Source: Phototrophicus methaneseepsis (GTDB taxonomy: Bacteria; Chloroflexota; Anaerolineae; Aggregatilineales; Phototrophicaceae). Taken from it: DNA of 64,000 nt. A model generated the notes under the pieces. That model ran no database searches. It worked only from the letters and a program-made list of their open reading frames with translations, and had not been told where the DNA came from. The stretch lies in assembly GCF_015500095.1 (NCBI RefSeq), contig NZ_CP062983.1, positions 2,604,001 to 2,668,000 of the forward strand, given 5' to 3'. Position 1 is the first letter of the stretch. The number at the start of each line of letters is the position of its first letter. Shown in pieces: positions 25,121-33,408 of this stretch. A program made the translations under genes and the position numbers.

Positions 25121-26308
25121 CTAGCTACAAGCGATACTTGCACCCGTACCTTCGACGGCTTCCGGCGGTGTGCCCGGTGCATCGCCAACGACACCTTGTA
25201 CAAACCAATCCATGCCGTTGAAGATGTAATCATCTTCGAACTGTTCCCGGTTCGCCAGGACAAGGTCGCCATTCTGGGCATAGATGGGGCCATCCATGGC
25301 ATCCTTATTGGTTTCGTTATAGCTAACGCGCCATTTCATGGGGGGCGCTTCCAAAATTTGCGGGATTTGATCGTAGGTGTAGGGTGCGAGGTCAATAATG
25401 CCCCTGCCGAAGTTCTGGGTCGAGACACTGCCCATGTAGGCTTCGCTTTCCCATTCACCGTCTAAATAATCCTGAACACGGCGTGTGTAATACCAACCCC
25501 ACTGCCAGACGACGCTTGTCAGGTTGGCTGTTGGTGCGAATTCGCGCATATCAAAGCCATAGCCAACGGAACGGACGCCATTTTCTTCTGCGACTTCCTG
25601 AACTGCCGGGCTATATGTATGCTGAATGAGCACATCCGCGCCTTCGTCGACAAGTTCCTGAGCAGCGGCACTGTCGGCTTCTGAGTCTGTCCAGGAATTG
25701 GTCCATTTCACGTGAACGGTGATGTCTTCACATGTGCGGATGAGGCGGCTGGAGAGCGTCAGGGCGTTAATGTGGCTGATCACTTCCGGCGTGGGTTCCG
25801 GCGCGATAAAACCAATAATGCCGGATTCCGTCATTTCGCCGGTATAGCCACCCATCAAATAGAAAGCCTGATACATACGACCATCGTAGGTTGCGACGTT
25901 ATCGGCTGTTTCTGTGCCCTGGGCGACTTCAAAGTAAGTTTCGGGATAATCTGGCGCGACGGCGAGGACAGCATCGCTGAATATGGGGGAGGTGGCAAAG
26001 ATGAGCTTTGCGCCTTCATCAGCCAGATCCCGCAGCGTTTGCTCGGCATCTTCGGCTGTGACTTCTTCGACATAGGTTGTGCTGACATCCGGCAGTTGTT
26101 CTGCCAGATATTGCCGCCCAATTTCGTGTAGATAGCTCCAGTTGTAGTCTTCGATGTTATCCGCGTAGACAAAAGCCACTGTACTGCCTGAACCCGATTG
26201 TGCCTCACCGCCGCCAGTGTTTTCTGCGGGGGCCTGGTCGCAGCCTGCCAGGGCCATAGGGACCATGATTAAGAAAATGAACACGGTTACATATCTTCGA
26301 ATTTTCAT
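25121..26308 (-). CDS. BMP-family (PnrA-like) substrate-binding lipoprotein
   Basis: A 395-residue membrane-anchored solute-binding protein. The signal peptide ends in the lipobox LAGC (Cys about residue 23), so it is a substrate of Lgt. Family features are VAFVYADNIEDYNWSYLHEIGRQY, LIFATSPIFSDAVLAVAPDYP, YTGEMTESGIIGFIAP and QEVAEENGVRSVGYGFD. Members bind nucleosides or related compounds for ABC import. No BMP-type permease or ATPase is nearby, so it is an orphan or works with distant parts. GAGGTGA precedes the ATG. It sits between the oligopeptide binding protein (after a terminator) and the S9 peptidase. Confidence 0.9.
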   Translation of the reverse strand: MKIRRYVTVFIFLIMVPMALAGCDQAPAENTGGGEAQSGSGSTVAFVYADNIEDYNWSYLHEIGRQYLAEQLPDVSTTYVEEVTAEDAEQTLRDLADEGAKLIFATSPIFSDAVLAVAPDYPETYFEVAQGTETADNVATYDGRMYQAFYLMGGYTGEMTESGIIGFIAPEPTPEVISHINALTLSSRLIRTCEDITVHVKWTNSWTDSEADSAAAQELVDEGADVLIQHTYSPAVQEVAEENGVRSVGYGFDMREFAPTANLTSVVWQWGWYYTRRVQDYLDGEWESEAYMGSVSTQNFGRGIIDLAPYTYDQIPQILEAPPMKWRVSYNETNKDAMDGPIYAQNGDLVLANREQFEDDYIFNGMDWFVQGVVGDAPGTPPEAVEGTGASIACS

Positions 26309-26446
26309 CAGTCACCTCTCGATGTCATCTGTTCAGTTTTTCTCACTGATGCGTCCCTGCTCAAGCCAATCGGATTGTGTAGATGGGTGACCGCCTGTTG
26401 AGACGTTGTTATGTGCTTATTGGGCTAGATTGTGGAAAAAGAGGGC

Positions 26447-26480
26447 GCATCCGGTCAGGCCATAAGACCTGACCGGATGC
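26447..26480 (-). terminator. terminator after the oligopeptide-binding protein gene
   Basis: Perfect 13-base stem GCATCCGGTCAGG / CCTGACCGGATGC, loop of eight. On the minus strand it is followed by CCCTCTTTTT. It separates the peptide-importer operon from the BMP lipoprotein gene. Confidence 0.85.
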
Positions 26481-26508
26481 ACATACAGCGTTCGCAAGGC
26501 TGCAGGGT

Positions 26509-28113
26509 TTAGCGTTCGTCTTCAGCAATCCAGACGTTGTGATCGTCAGTGACGAGGTTCAGCGTCCATTCACCACCGAAGAAGTCCTTCACGTAATTGT
26601 TCTTGACCGTGAAGATGTTGAAGAAGCCGTAGGACGGTGCCCAGTATAGTTCTGCAACGCGGCGCGTCACGGCCTGCAACTGCTCGTTGCGTTCTTCTTC
26701 ATTCAGGTTGGTTGCTGCAGCGCCAAGAAGTTCGAAGATTTCTTCGTCTTCGTAACCCAACGGGGAAGCGAAGCCACCACGGCCCCACAGAGAGTTGGTA
26801 CCACCCTCACCACACCAGCCGGAGGAGAAGTAAATGCCTGCTTCGCCTGCATTGTAGGTGGAGTTGTACGTACCTGTGTCCGTGATGACGGGTTCGATTG
26901 TCAGGCCAATCTGTGAGCCTGCATCAACTGTCGCAGCGACGTAATCCGGTGCTGGATCAGCGTTGGTGGCGTACATCGGGATGACCAGTGTTTCGCCTTC
27001 CCAATCGCGCAGACCATCGCCATTTTCGTCTACGATGCCCATTTCATCCAGCAGGGATGCAGCCAGTTCAGGATCGTACTGGTAGTAGGTATCGTAGAGG
27101 TCTTCGACGTAGCCAGCGACGCCTGGGCCAGCGGTACCACCACCATGCACGTGGGTGCTGCCACGCAGGGCCTGGTTGATCGCATCACCATCGCGCATGA
27201 CGGCGACAGCCTGACGGAAACGTACATCGCTGTACGGTGCTTCTGCTACAGAGAAGTAGTTGCGGCTTTCGACCGGGCAGCCAAAGTTGATGACGGTCAT
27301 GTCTTCGTTGCTCTGGAACTGCTCAACGTATTCACCAGGTGTAACGGAACCCCACCAATCGATGTCGCCAGCTTCCAGGGCGATCATAGCAGCAGGTGTA
27401 TCTGGCAGCACCTTGAAGATCACTTCGTCCACACAGGGTGTAATGTAGTAATCTTCATTGGCACGCAGCACAACCTCTTCATCCGGGCTGTAGGAGACAA
27501 ATTCGAACGGACCAGAGCCAACCGGGTGCAGGCCGTATTCATCACCCCAATACTCAATGGCTTCTTCAGCGACAATCGCTGTGAAGGTCAGGCCACGAGC
27601 TTTATCGTAGATGATGGCGTCCGGTGCGCTCAGCGTCAGGACGACGGTGTAATCATCAACGGCTTCGATGGAGACGAAGATGTTGCGGATGTCTGATGGC
27701 AGCATGGAGCTTTCGTCGTCATACTGCCGCATAAAGGAGTAAACCACATCATCAGCGACCACTTCGCGGCTTTCGCCTTCCGGGAAGACTTCATTGCCAT
27801 CCTGCCACATCATGCCCTGACGCAGGTGCCAGGTATAGATGGTGCCGTCTTCGCTGATTTCCCAGGATTCTGCTAGGTCTGGTACCGGCTGGCCGGATTC
27901 GATGCGGAACAACATGCTGTTGATGTTGGTCATGACGTAGTAAGTCCAGTCAGACCCTGCTGTATTCGGATCCATTGGCAGCATGCTCTGAACGCCGATG
28001 GTAAAGGTCCCGCCAGTCTGAGGGCAGTCTGCTTCATCTTGTGCTGCAACAGGAGCGACCAAGCTGGCCCCTAACAGCAGCATGCACAAATAGATTATGC
28101 TAAAGCGTTTCAC
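26509..28113 (-). CDS. oligopeptide/dipeptide-type ABC transporter substrate-binding protein (SBP_bac_5)
   Basis: A 534-residue secreted binding protein with a Sec signal (about 1-24, ending PVAAQ) and no lipobox. The family shape is clear: DPNTAGSDWTYYVMTNI near the N-terminus, LAESWEISEDGTIYTWHLRQGMMWQDG, GSGPFEFVSYSPDEEVVLRANEDYY, and VRFRQAVAVMRDGDAI. Ligands of the family range from peptides to nickel and sugars. GTG start after GAGGAG. It is third in the operon after both permeases. The usual two ATPases are absent. Confidence 0.92.
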   Translation of the reverse strand: MKRFSIIYLCMLLLGASLVAPVAAQDEADCPQTGGTFTIGVQSMLPMDPNTAGSDWTYYVMTNINSMLFRIESGQPVPDLAESWEISEDGTIYTWHLRQGMMWQDGNEVFPEGESREVVADDVVYSFMRQYDDESSMLPSDIRNIFVSIEAVDDYTVVLTLSAPDAIIYDKARGLTFTAIVAEEAIEYWGDEYGLHPVGSGPFEFVSYSPDEEVVLRANEDYYITPCVDEVIFKVLPDTPAAMIALEAGDIDWWGSVTPGEYVEQFQSNEDMTVINFGCPVESRNYFSVAEAPYSDVRFRQAVAVMRDGDAINQALRGSTHVHGGGTAGPGVAGYVEDLYDTYYQYDPELAASLLDEMGIVDENGDGLRDWEGETLVIPMYATNADPAPDYVAATVDAGSQIGLTIEPVITDTGTYNSTYNAGEAGIYFSSGWCGEGGTNSLWGRGGFASPLGYEDEEIFELLGAAATNLNEEERNEQLQAVTRRVAELYWAPSYGFFNIFTVKNNYVKDFFGGEWTLNLVTDDHNVWIAEDER

Positions 28114-28234
28114 TTTATGATTCTCCTCGTGTTTTATGGATGACGAATAGGAACTACGAAAACATGAGTATTGCGCAATGCCTCTCTTATCAGGTGACCT
28201 CCTTACAGCCTGAATTTGACGTTTTAACCATCAA

Positions 28235-29146
28235 TTACTGGCGCAATGTGGGGTCCAACGCATCACGCAAGGCATCCCCAATAAAGTTGATTGCGAGGAC
28301 AGTAATCATAATGGCGACTCCTGGCGCGATGGATAGAACTGGGAGTATCCGCATATATTCTTTTGCGTTACTCAGCATCGCGCCCCATTCTGCAGTTGGG
28401 GGTTGGGCACCCAGGCCCAGGTAACTGAGCGAAGCAGCGGCGAGGATCGCTTCTGCAACGCTGAAAGATGCTTGTACGATGACAACTGCCAGGACATTCG
28501 GGAGTAGGTGACGGAAGATAATGGTCAGGCTGGAGGCACCCAATGCGCGCGCTGCCAGGACATAATCTTCTTCTCGCTGTGCCAGTACCATGCCTCGTAC
28601 CAGGCGTGTGTACCAGATCCAGGAGACGCCGCCTAATACGAGCATCATATTGCCCAGGCTTGGCCCGGCTATGGCGACCATTGCGATCGCCAGCACGATA
28701 AATGGGAATGCCATCAGGATGTCGACGATACGCATGATGATGAGATCGACTGTGCCGCCATAGTATCCGGCGATTGCGCCCAGTGGTACGCCAATACCCA
28801 TTGCGATGACCGCCACGGCGACGCCAATTGTCAGCGAGATGCGGGTGCCATAGATTAGACGGCTCAGGACATCACGTCCCAGTTCATCTGTACCCAACAG
28901 GTGTTGTGCACTGGGGGGTTCCTTATATGCTGAGTAATCCGTCTTGTAGGGGTCATAAGGTGCGATGACTTGCGCGAAGAGCGCGACCAGCACCAGGAAA
29001 AGGATGATCGCTACGCCTAGCATGGCTTGCTTGTTTTTGAGCATCTTGCGTATCGCGACGCTCGTCATGGATTGTGAACGGATCGGTGCTGTTGGGGCCT
29101 CTTCCGCAAGGCTTTTGATATTGGTTTGAACGTTGCTTGCAGCCAT
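28235..29146 (-). CDS. oligopeptide-type ABC permease (DppC/OppC-like)
   Basis: A 303-residue permease with a cytoplasmic N-terminal region, one helix, then the conserved PYDPYKTDYSAYKEPPSAQHLLGTDELGRDVLSRLIYGTR-type block of DppC proteins, and five more helices. The coupling loop reads YVLAARALGASSLTIIFRHLLPNVL. The longer frame opens with TTG at 29188 inside the upstream gene. ATG 29146 leaves a 16-base gap with GGAAGG upstream and is preferred. It pairs with the DppB-like permease. Confidence 0.93.
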   Translation of the reverse strand: MAASNVQTNIKSLAEEAPTAPIRSQSMTSVAIRKMLKNKQAMLGVAIILFLVLVALFAQVIAPYDPYKTDYSAYKEPPSAQHLLGTDELGRDVLSRLIYGTRISLTIGVAVAVIAMGIGVPLGAIAGYYGGTVDLIIMRIVDILMAFPFIVLAIAMVAIAGPSLGNMMLVLGGVSWIWYTRLVRGMVLAQREEDYVLAARALGASSLTIIFRHLLPNVLAVVIVQASFSVAEAILAAASLSYLGLGAQPPTAEWGAMLSNAKEYMRILPVLSIAPGVAIMITVLAINFIGDALRDALDPTLRQ

Positions 29147-29162
29147 TGGGATTTGTGCCTTC

Positions 29163-30104
29163 CTATCCAAGCCGTACGCGTGGGTCAATGAGAGAGTAGA
29201 AAATATCGTTCAGCAGATTGACAAGGATGACGATGACCGCAAAGACCAATACGCCACCTGTTACCACCTGATAATCTCGCCGGAAGACAGCATTCACCGT
29301 GAGGCGGCCAAGCCCAGGCCAGCCGAAAACTGTTTCGATCACCACAGCGCCGCCAAGCAGGTTGGCAAACTGGCCTGAAAGCACAGTCAATACTGGGATC
29401 AGCGCGTTTGGCAGGGCATGCCTGAAATAAACGAACCGATTTGCAAGGCCTTTGGCATAAGCTGTGCGCACATAATCGCGCTTGAGGACTTCTAACATGC
29501 TGGAGCGGACCATACGTGTTACCAAGCCGAGCAAGATCATGCTGAGGGTGATAGAGGGCAGGATCAGCGACTGGATAAATTCAACGGTTGTTTTGCCCTG
29601 ACCAACGGTCGGGAGCCAACCCAGGTACAGGCCGAAGACCAGCATGAGCATAATGCCGAACCAGAATGCAGGCATCGATACCCCAAGCAGGGCAAAGGTC
29701 ATCGCGACCTTATCGACCCAGGTATCATGTTTAAGGGCAGAGATCATGCCTAGTGGGAAAGCGATGATGATGACAATCAACATCGATGAAATGGTCAGGA
29801 TAAATGTATCCGGGAAGCGCTCCGCAATTTCATAACTGACTGCTGAGCGGCTGGCTATTGAGATGCCCATATCGCCATGCAGCAAGCCTGTCATGTAACG
29901 TACATATTGGACGGGCAGAGGATCATTCAGGCCCAGAGATTCCGCAATGCGCTCACGCTCAGCAGGGGTAAGGTCCCTCATTTCACCAGCCATGATCTGG
30001 ATGGGATCACCCGGAATTGCATGGATCATAATGAAGGTTAAGGTGGCTACACCAAAAACCACTGGGATGAGTAAGATGAGACGACGAAAGATAAACTGCT
30101 TCAC
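29163..30104 (-). CDS. oligopeptide-type ABC permease (DppB/OppB-like)
   Basis: A 313-residue permease and the first gene of the importer operon. It shows the family start (FRRLILLIPVVFGVATLTFIMIHAIPGDP), six helices, coupling loop YVRTAYAKGLANRFVYFRHALPNALIPV, and the closing YSLIDPRVRLG. GTG start with AAGGA seven bases upstream. The gap to the DppC-like gene is 16 bases. Any promoter must lie in the long gene-free region upstream. Confidence 0.94.
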   Translation of the reverse strand: MKQFIFRRLILLIPVVFGVATLTFIMIHAIPGDPIQIMAGEMRDLTPAERERIAESLGLNDPLPVQYVRYMTGLLHGDMGISIASRSAVSYEIAERFPDTFILTISSMLIVIIIAFPLGMISALKHDTWVDKVAMTFALLGVSMPAFWFGIMLMLVFGLYLGWLPTVGQGKTTVEFIQSLILPSITLSMILLGLVTRMVRSSMLEVLKRDYVRTAYAKGLANRFVYFRHALPNALIPVLTVLSGQFANLLGGAVVIETVFGWPGLGRLTVNAVFRRDYQVVTGGVLVFAVIVILVNLLNDIFYSLIDPRVRLG

Positions 30105-30191
30105 TTGTTAATCCTTGCGTTATAGACGTTTTATGCGTGCATTGTTAGCCATGCGTTGTTAAGGGACATAAACACAAGTCAGACAATATTT

Positions 30192-30208
30192 TTTGCAGGC
30201 AGCGCAAA
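30192..30208. promoter_or_regulatory. dyad upstream of the oligopeptide permease operon
   Basis: TTTGC-N7-GCAAA, about 88-104 bases upstream of the DppB-like start codon, with a further TTTGCAA next to it at 30211. A repressor or activator site is possible, but the regulator is not known. Confidence 0.25.
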
Positions 30209-30564
30209 CATTTGCAAGAAATTTGTCATAATTATTGATTAAATGCCGTGAATTTTAGTTAGATGTACTCATCAGACTTGTAATTAGTGTTTGATGAGGG
30301 GGGCTTTGTGTAAAAATGAAGGCTCGAATTGCCATTTATAGGAATGGCTCTATGCATTGAGGCAAATACGTCACGATTCAGCGGCAATCACAGGCGCTAT
30401 TTTTGACTTTTTACCCGGAAATTCGGTTTATCAGTTAGTGCTGGTTCGTACGTAATTAGTATCAATTTGCTTATGATCAACGAAGCGTTGTGTTCCATTG
30501 TCTAAGATCAATAGTGCGAATGTTTCAGCGGTGAATTTCTTAAAACCTGCGTTACAAAAATGGG

Positions 30565-30592
30565 TTGAGGTCGAATGTCGACATTATACAAT
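30565..30592 (+). promoter_or_regulatory. orphan plus-strand promoter
   Basis: TTGAGG (30565-30570), 16 bases, TACAAT (30587-30592), giving a start near 30599. No protein gene follows on this strand before the hairpin at 30799. Confidence 0.4.
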
Positions 30593-30598
30593 TTATAC

Positions 30599-30836
30599 AA
30601 AAGCTCTTGTGGTTATGAAGATGGTTATAGGAAAAATAGCTAAACCAGGCTGATAGAGTCATTGATAACGCAACAAGCTCGATGTGCTATATGGTGATTT
30701 TTACGGTAATAGGGCTTCGTGTAATGTCGATATTGCGGGCCTGATGGGGCCGTTGACGGCTGAATTTTCGTTCTGGATTGTGTCATCGAAAGTGTGTCAA
30801 AGACCGGCCTTCAGTTACGAAGCCGGTCTTTTTGGT
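30599..30836 (+). ncRNA. candidate small RNA between an orphan promoter and terminator
   Basis: A transcript from the promoter at 30565-30592 to the hairpin and T run at 30799-30835 would be about 235 bases and contains no credible open frame (the longest ATG frame I noticed is 12 codons). This is inference from two signals only. I do not recognise an RNA family, and the hairpin may simply serve the M14 gene on the other strand. Confidence 0.25.
30799..30835. terminator. hairpin terminator next to the M14 peptidase gene
   Basis: Perfect 10-base stem AAAGACCGGC / GCCGGTCTTT, loop of 13. The T run is longer on the plus strand (five T) than on the minus strand (three), although the adjacent gene is on the minus strand. 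It may act in both directions. Confidence 0.7.
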
Positions 30837-30861
30837 CAGAAAATTGCCTCTTGAGACGGGT

Positions 30862-32235
30862 TTACTGCTTTTCGGCTGCAAGGTCACGCAGGTAAGCGGC
30901 GGTGGCTAGCCCTGCGCATACCTGGACGCCGACGAGGCTGCGAATGGGCAGCGCGCGGTAATCGAGGTCATTTTCCAGGGCGGTCGCCTGTTCCTCGAAG
31001 CGCTGGCGAGCAGCCTTCTGGCTGTTGAGGATGATTTCCGATGTGTTGCCATTAGCGACTTCATCATCCATCACACGTGCATACATCCCCAGGGTGAGCA
31101 AACGGTAGAAGCGAGAAATCAGCAGGTTACTGAAAACCTCTGCCTGGGTAGCCGGGCGATTGGTTTCTTCTGCGGTCTTTGCCCATTGGCGGCTTGCCTC
31201 GCGCGATGTTTTGCCCCGTTTGATGAAGGCGAATACGGCGCGAGAGATGAGCGTTTCCTGGCTGAGTTCGCTTTCGGTCGTATCAAGTTGATCTTCAACC
31301 CACTTATCGAAGGCATCCTGGTCATCAAGGCCCTGCAAGATGGCATCGCGCCGGAGCATATCCGTTTCGGTCTGGTCGTTCACACGCGGATCATCGTAGT
31401 AAGGGAGTTCAACCACCAGCACATGTGATCCGTACTTCTCTGAATATTCTGCGCTGGAACCACCACTTGTAATCTCTTTGGCGGGGTCTTCGATGCCGTT
31501 CTCGGCCATGTAATCGTAGCCCTCGCGCACAGTGAGCATTTTGTAGATTGCTGGGGCCAATTGCACAGCATAATTCACTTCTGGTTCGCCCAGGTCCAGA
31601 TTGAGGTTGAACCAGGATGGAATCTCGTGGAACAACTTGAACAGTTCATCGCTGCCGCCGGATGTGTAGTAGTAAACGCCGCCGAAACCCGCATTATGGA
31701 GCGAGTAGAGCAGTGTCGGCTGCAGCTCATCAATGACGGACATCAAGGCCTGTGTTTCTGGGATGGGGCTGTGGAAATGCAGGGTTTTATAGTCGATGGG
31801 GAAGGTCCATTCGACTTGATCGTGTGAAGCAGGCCGGAAGAAGTTACGGGCGTAGTTGGCCGGGGTAAAAGGCCCTTTGAACCAACCTTCATTGAGGCGC
31901 ATGCCATCGCTGTCTATGGATTTGATGATGTGCCATGTAAAGCCCAGTTCATTGCGCAGTTCATCATCTTCGCACAGGCGCTTGGTCAGATATTCAAGCG
32001 TCATACAGCCGATGGGTTCGTTCGGGTGGGGGCCACCAAAGGCCAGCGCCTGGAGCGGGCCGCCCTGGATGGTGAGCATTTCGATTGGGTCACCCCGGCG
32101 TGTTTCACCAATTGTGCGGATGCTGACCAGATCAGGATAGGCCTCAGCGAGACGGTGATTTGATTCTGTCATCTCATCGACCGTCAAGAAGTGATCATAC
32201 TCAGGGATCGAAGCTGCAATGTCTGTAAGGTTCAC
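30862..32235 (-). CDS. M14-family zinc carboxypeptidase-like protein
   Basis: A 457-residue protein whose first 290 residues carry the M14 zinc site: H70 and E73 in GGPHPNEPIG, third ligand H180 in LYSLHNAGF, and the catalytic glutamate E276 in LVVELPYYDD. The last 170 residues are helical and hydrophilic and lie outside the normal catalytic domain. There is no signal peptide, so it probably acts on peptides inside the cell. GTG start after AAGGA. It lies upstream of, and on the same strand as, the oligopeptide importer and S9 peptidase, suggesting peptide use. Confidence 0.85.
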   Translation of the reverse strand: MNLTDIAASIPEYDHFLTVDEMTESNHRLAEAYPDLVSIRTIGETRRGDPIEMLTIQGGPLQALAFGGPHPNEPIGCMTLEYLTKRLCEDDELRNELGFTWHIIKSIDSDGMRLNEGWFKGPFTPANYARNFFRPASHDQVEWTFPIDYKTLHFHSPIPETQALMSVIDELQPTLLYSLHNAGFGGVYYYTSGGSDELFKLFHEIPSWFNLNLDLGEPEVNYAVQLAPAIYKMLTVREGYDYMAENGIEDPAKEITSGGSSAEYSEKYGSHVLVVELPYYDDPRVNDQTETDMLRRDAILQGLDDQDAFDKWVEDQLDTTESELSQETLISRAVFAFIKRGKTSREASRQWAKTAEETNRPATQAEVFSNLLISRFYRLLTLGMYARVMDDEVANGNTSEIILNSQKAARQRFEEQATALENDLDYRALPIRSLVGVQVCAGLATAAYLRDLAAEKQ

Positions 32236-32250
32236 AATATATTCCTTGTC

Positions 32251-32278
32251 ATAGTTGACTTACGTACCGGACAACTAT
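32251..32278. promoter_or_regulatory. inverted repeat upstream of the M14 gene
   Basis: ATAGTTG-N14-CAACTAT, 16-43 bases before the M14 start codon, with the palindromic ACGT near its centre. Possible operator or messenger hairpin. Confidence 0.25.
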
Positions 32279-32579
32279 TGTTGCTCAGGGGTTATCATGT
32301 GGCATTGTCCAAACATGAGCAATTCACCCTGAAAAGGTTGTGAACAATAGCCCAATCCATTCCAGTAAGTCAGCATGCAATAGATCGTTCATGCAAAATT
32401 TGCCCGTGCACTAACTGTTGCATGTGATCTTCCGTCCGCCTAGTAGAAGACTTGAAAATCGGTGATGTGCTGTCAGTGACAGAGGCCCTTGTGCTTTACC
32501 GCTGATATTCAGAATTTGCTCAGTAACCGCTTGCTGCTTACGCAGGCTTGTTTGTTTTTATGCTGAAAAAACATAGCTT

Positions 32580-32597
32580 CTGAACACTTTCTGAACA
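32580..32597 (+). promoter_or_regulatory. CTGAACA direct repeat upstream of the OmpR-type regulator
   Basis: CTGAACA at 32580 and again at 32591, a period of 11 bases, preceded by T in both cases. OmpR/PhoB-family regulators bind such same-orientation repeats one helical turn apart. The same element, on the other strand, lies upstream of the YceI gene at 36657-36674. It is about 115 bases before the regulator's start codon, so autoregulation is possible. Confidence 0.5.
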
Positions 32598-32712
32598 GGG
32601 AGCCTTTAGACTAACCTCATGGCTGAAAGTAAGCTGAGCTTGTGGCTGCCTTTATGCCAGGTAGCGATGCTCTCAGTTATGCTTTGAAGAAAAGTGAGAA
32701 AGGATAATCGAC

Positions 32713-33408
32713 GTGAAAACGATCCTCATTGTCGATGACAAGCTCAATACGCTGCGCCTACTGACAGATTACCTGAGCGAAAATGGATTCCGAACTGTAA
32801 CAGCACCCAATGGGCGCGAAGCTCTGTACGTCGCCCGGCATGAAAAGCCGGATCTCGTGCTGCTGGATATTATGATGCCGGAGATGGATGGCATGGAATT
32901 TATGCGGCACTTTCGTAAAGAGCGGCAAACGCCCGTGATCATGCTGACGGCTCGTGTTGATGAGACGGATAAGGTCGTGGGGCTGGAGTTGGGCGCAGAC
33001 GATTATGTGACCAAGCCCTTTGGTATGGCTGAGCTGGTCGCGCGTATTCGGGCAGTATTGCGGCGGGCAGCGGAACCTGTTGAAACAGAAAAAATCCTGC
33101 GTGCTGCTGATGTAACGCTTGACAAGGGAACCCATGTGGTCCGGGTCGGCAACCAGAAAATTGACCTGACGCCATCGGAATTTGATTTGCTCACGGTACT
33201 GATGAACGCACCGGGGCAGGTCTTCACACGGGCGCAACTGCTCGAACGGTTGAAAGGTGATTTGTTCGAAAACGTGGAGCGGACGATGGATGTGCACGTT
33301 CGTAATTTGCGTGCCAAGCTGGAGCCAGACCCGGCAAATCCACGTTATATCCTGACGGTGTTCGGTGTTGGGTATCGCTTCACCGATGAAGAGACTGTGG
33401 GCGACTGA
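32713..33408 (+). CDS. OmpR-family response regulator
   Basis: A 231-residue transcription factor. The receiver domain (1-120) has acidic pair D8-D9, phosphoacceptor D52 (LVLLDIMMPEMDG), Thr in MLTAR and Lys in VTKPFG. The winged-helix domain (about 130-228) has DLTPSEFDLLTVLM, the recognition helix around TMDVHVRNLRAKLE, and closing RYILTVFGVGYRF. GTG start with AAAGGAT. It overlaps the histidine kinase gene by one base (TGATG), so the two are translationally coupled. The CTGAACA repeat in its own upstream region and before the YceI gene is its best candidate target. Confidence 0.95.
   Translation: MKTILIVDDKLNTLRLLTDYLSENGFRTVTAPNGREALYVARHEKPDLVLLDIMMPEMDGMEFMRHFRKERQTPVIMLTARVDETDKVVGLELGADDYVTKPFGMAELVARIRAVLRRAAEPVETEKILRAADVTLDKGTHVVRVGNQKIDLTPSEFDLLTVLMNAPGQVFTRAQLLERLKGDLFENVERTMDVHVRNLRAKLEPDPANPRYILTVFGVGYRFTDEETVGD

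Larger units (their letters stand above)
30105..30861. other. gene-free interval (757 bases)
   Basis: The largest gap in the window and AT-richer than its neighbours. I find no supported protein gene. It contains a dyad upstream of the DppB-like gene, a plus-strand promoter match near 30565-30592 and a strong hairpin at 30799-30831. These could bound a small RNA. The rest shows nothing I recognise. Confidence 0.5.
32236..32712. other. gene-free interval (477 bases) between divergent genes
   Basis: Separates the M14 gene (minus) from the OmpR-type regulator (plus). It holds an inverted repeat near the M14 start and a CTGAACA direct repeat upstream of the regulator. Nothing else was recognised. 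Confidence 0.5.
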
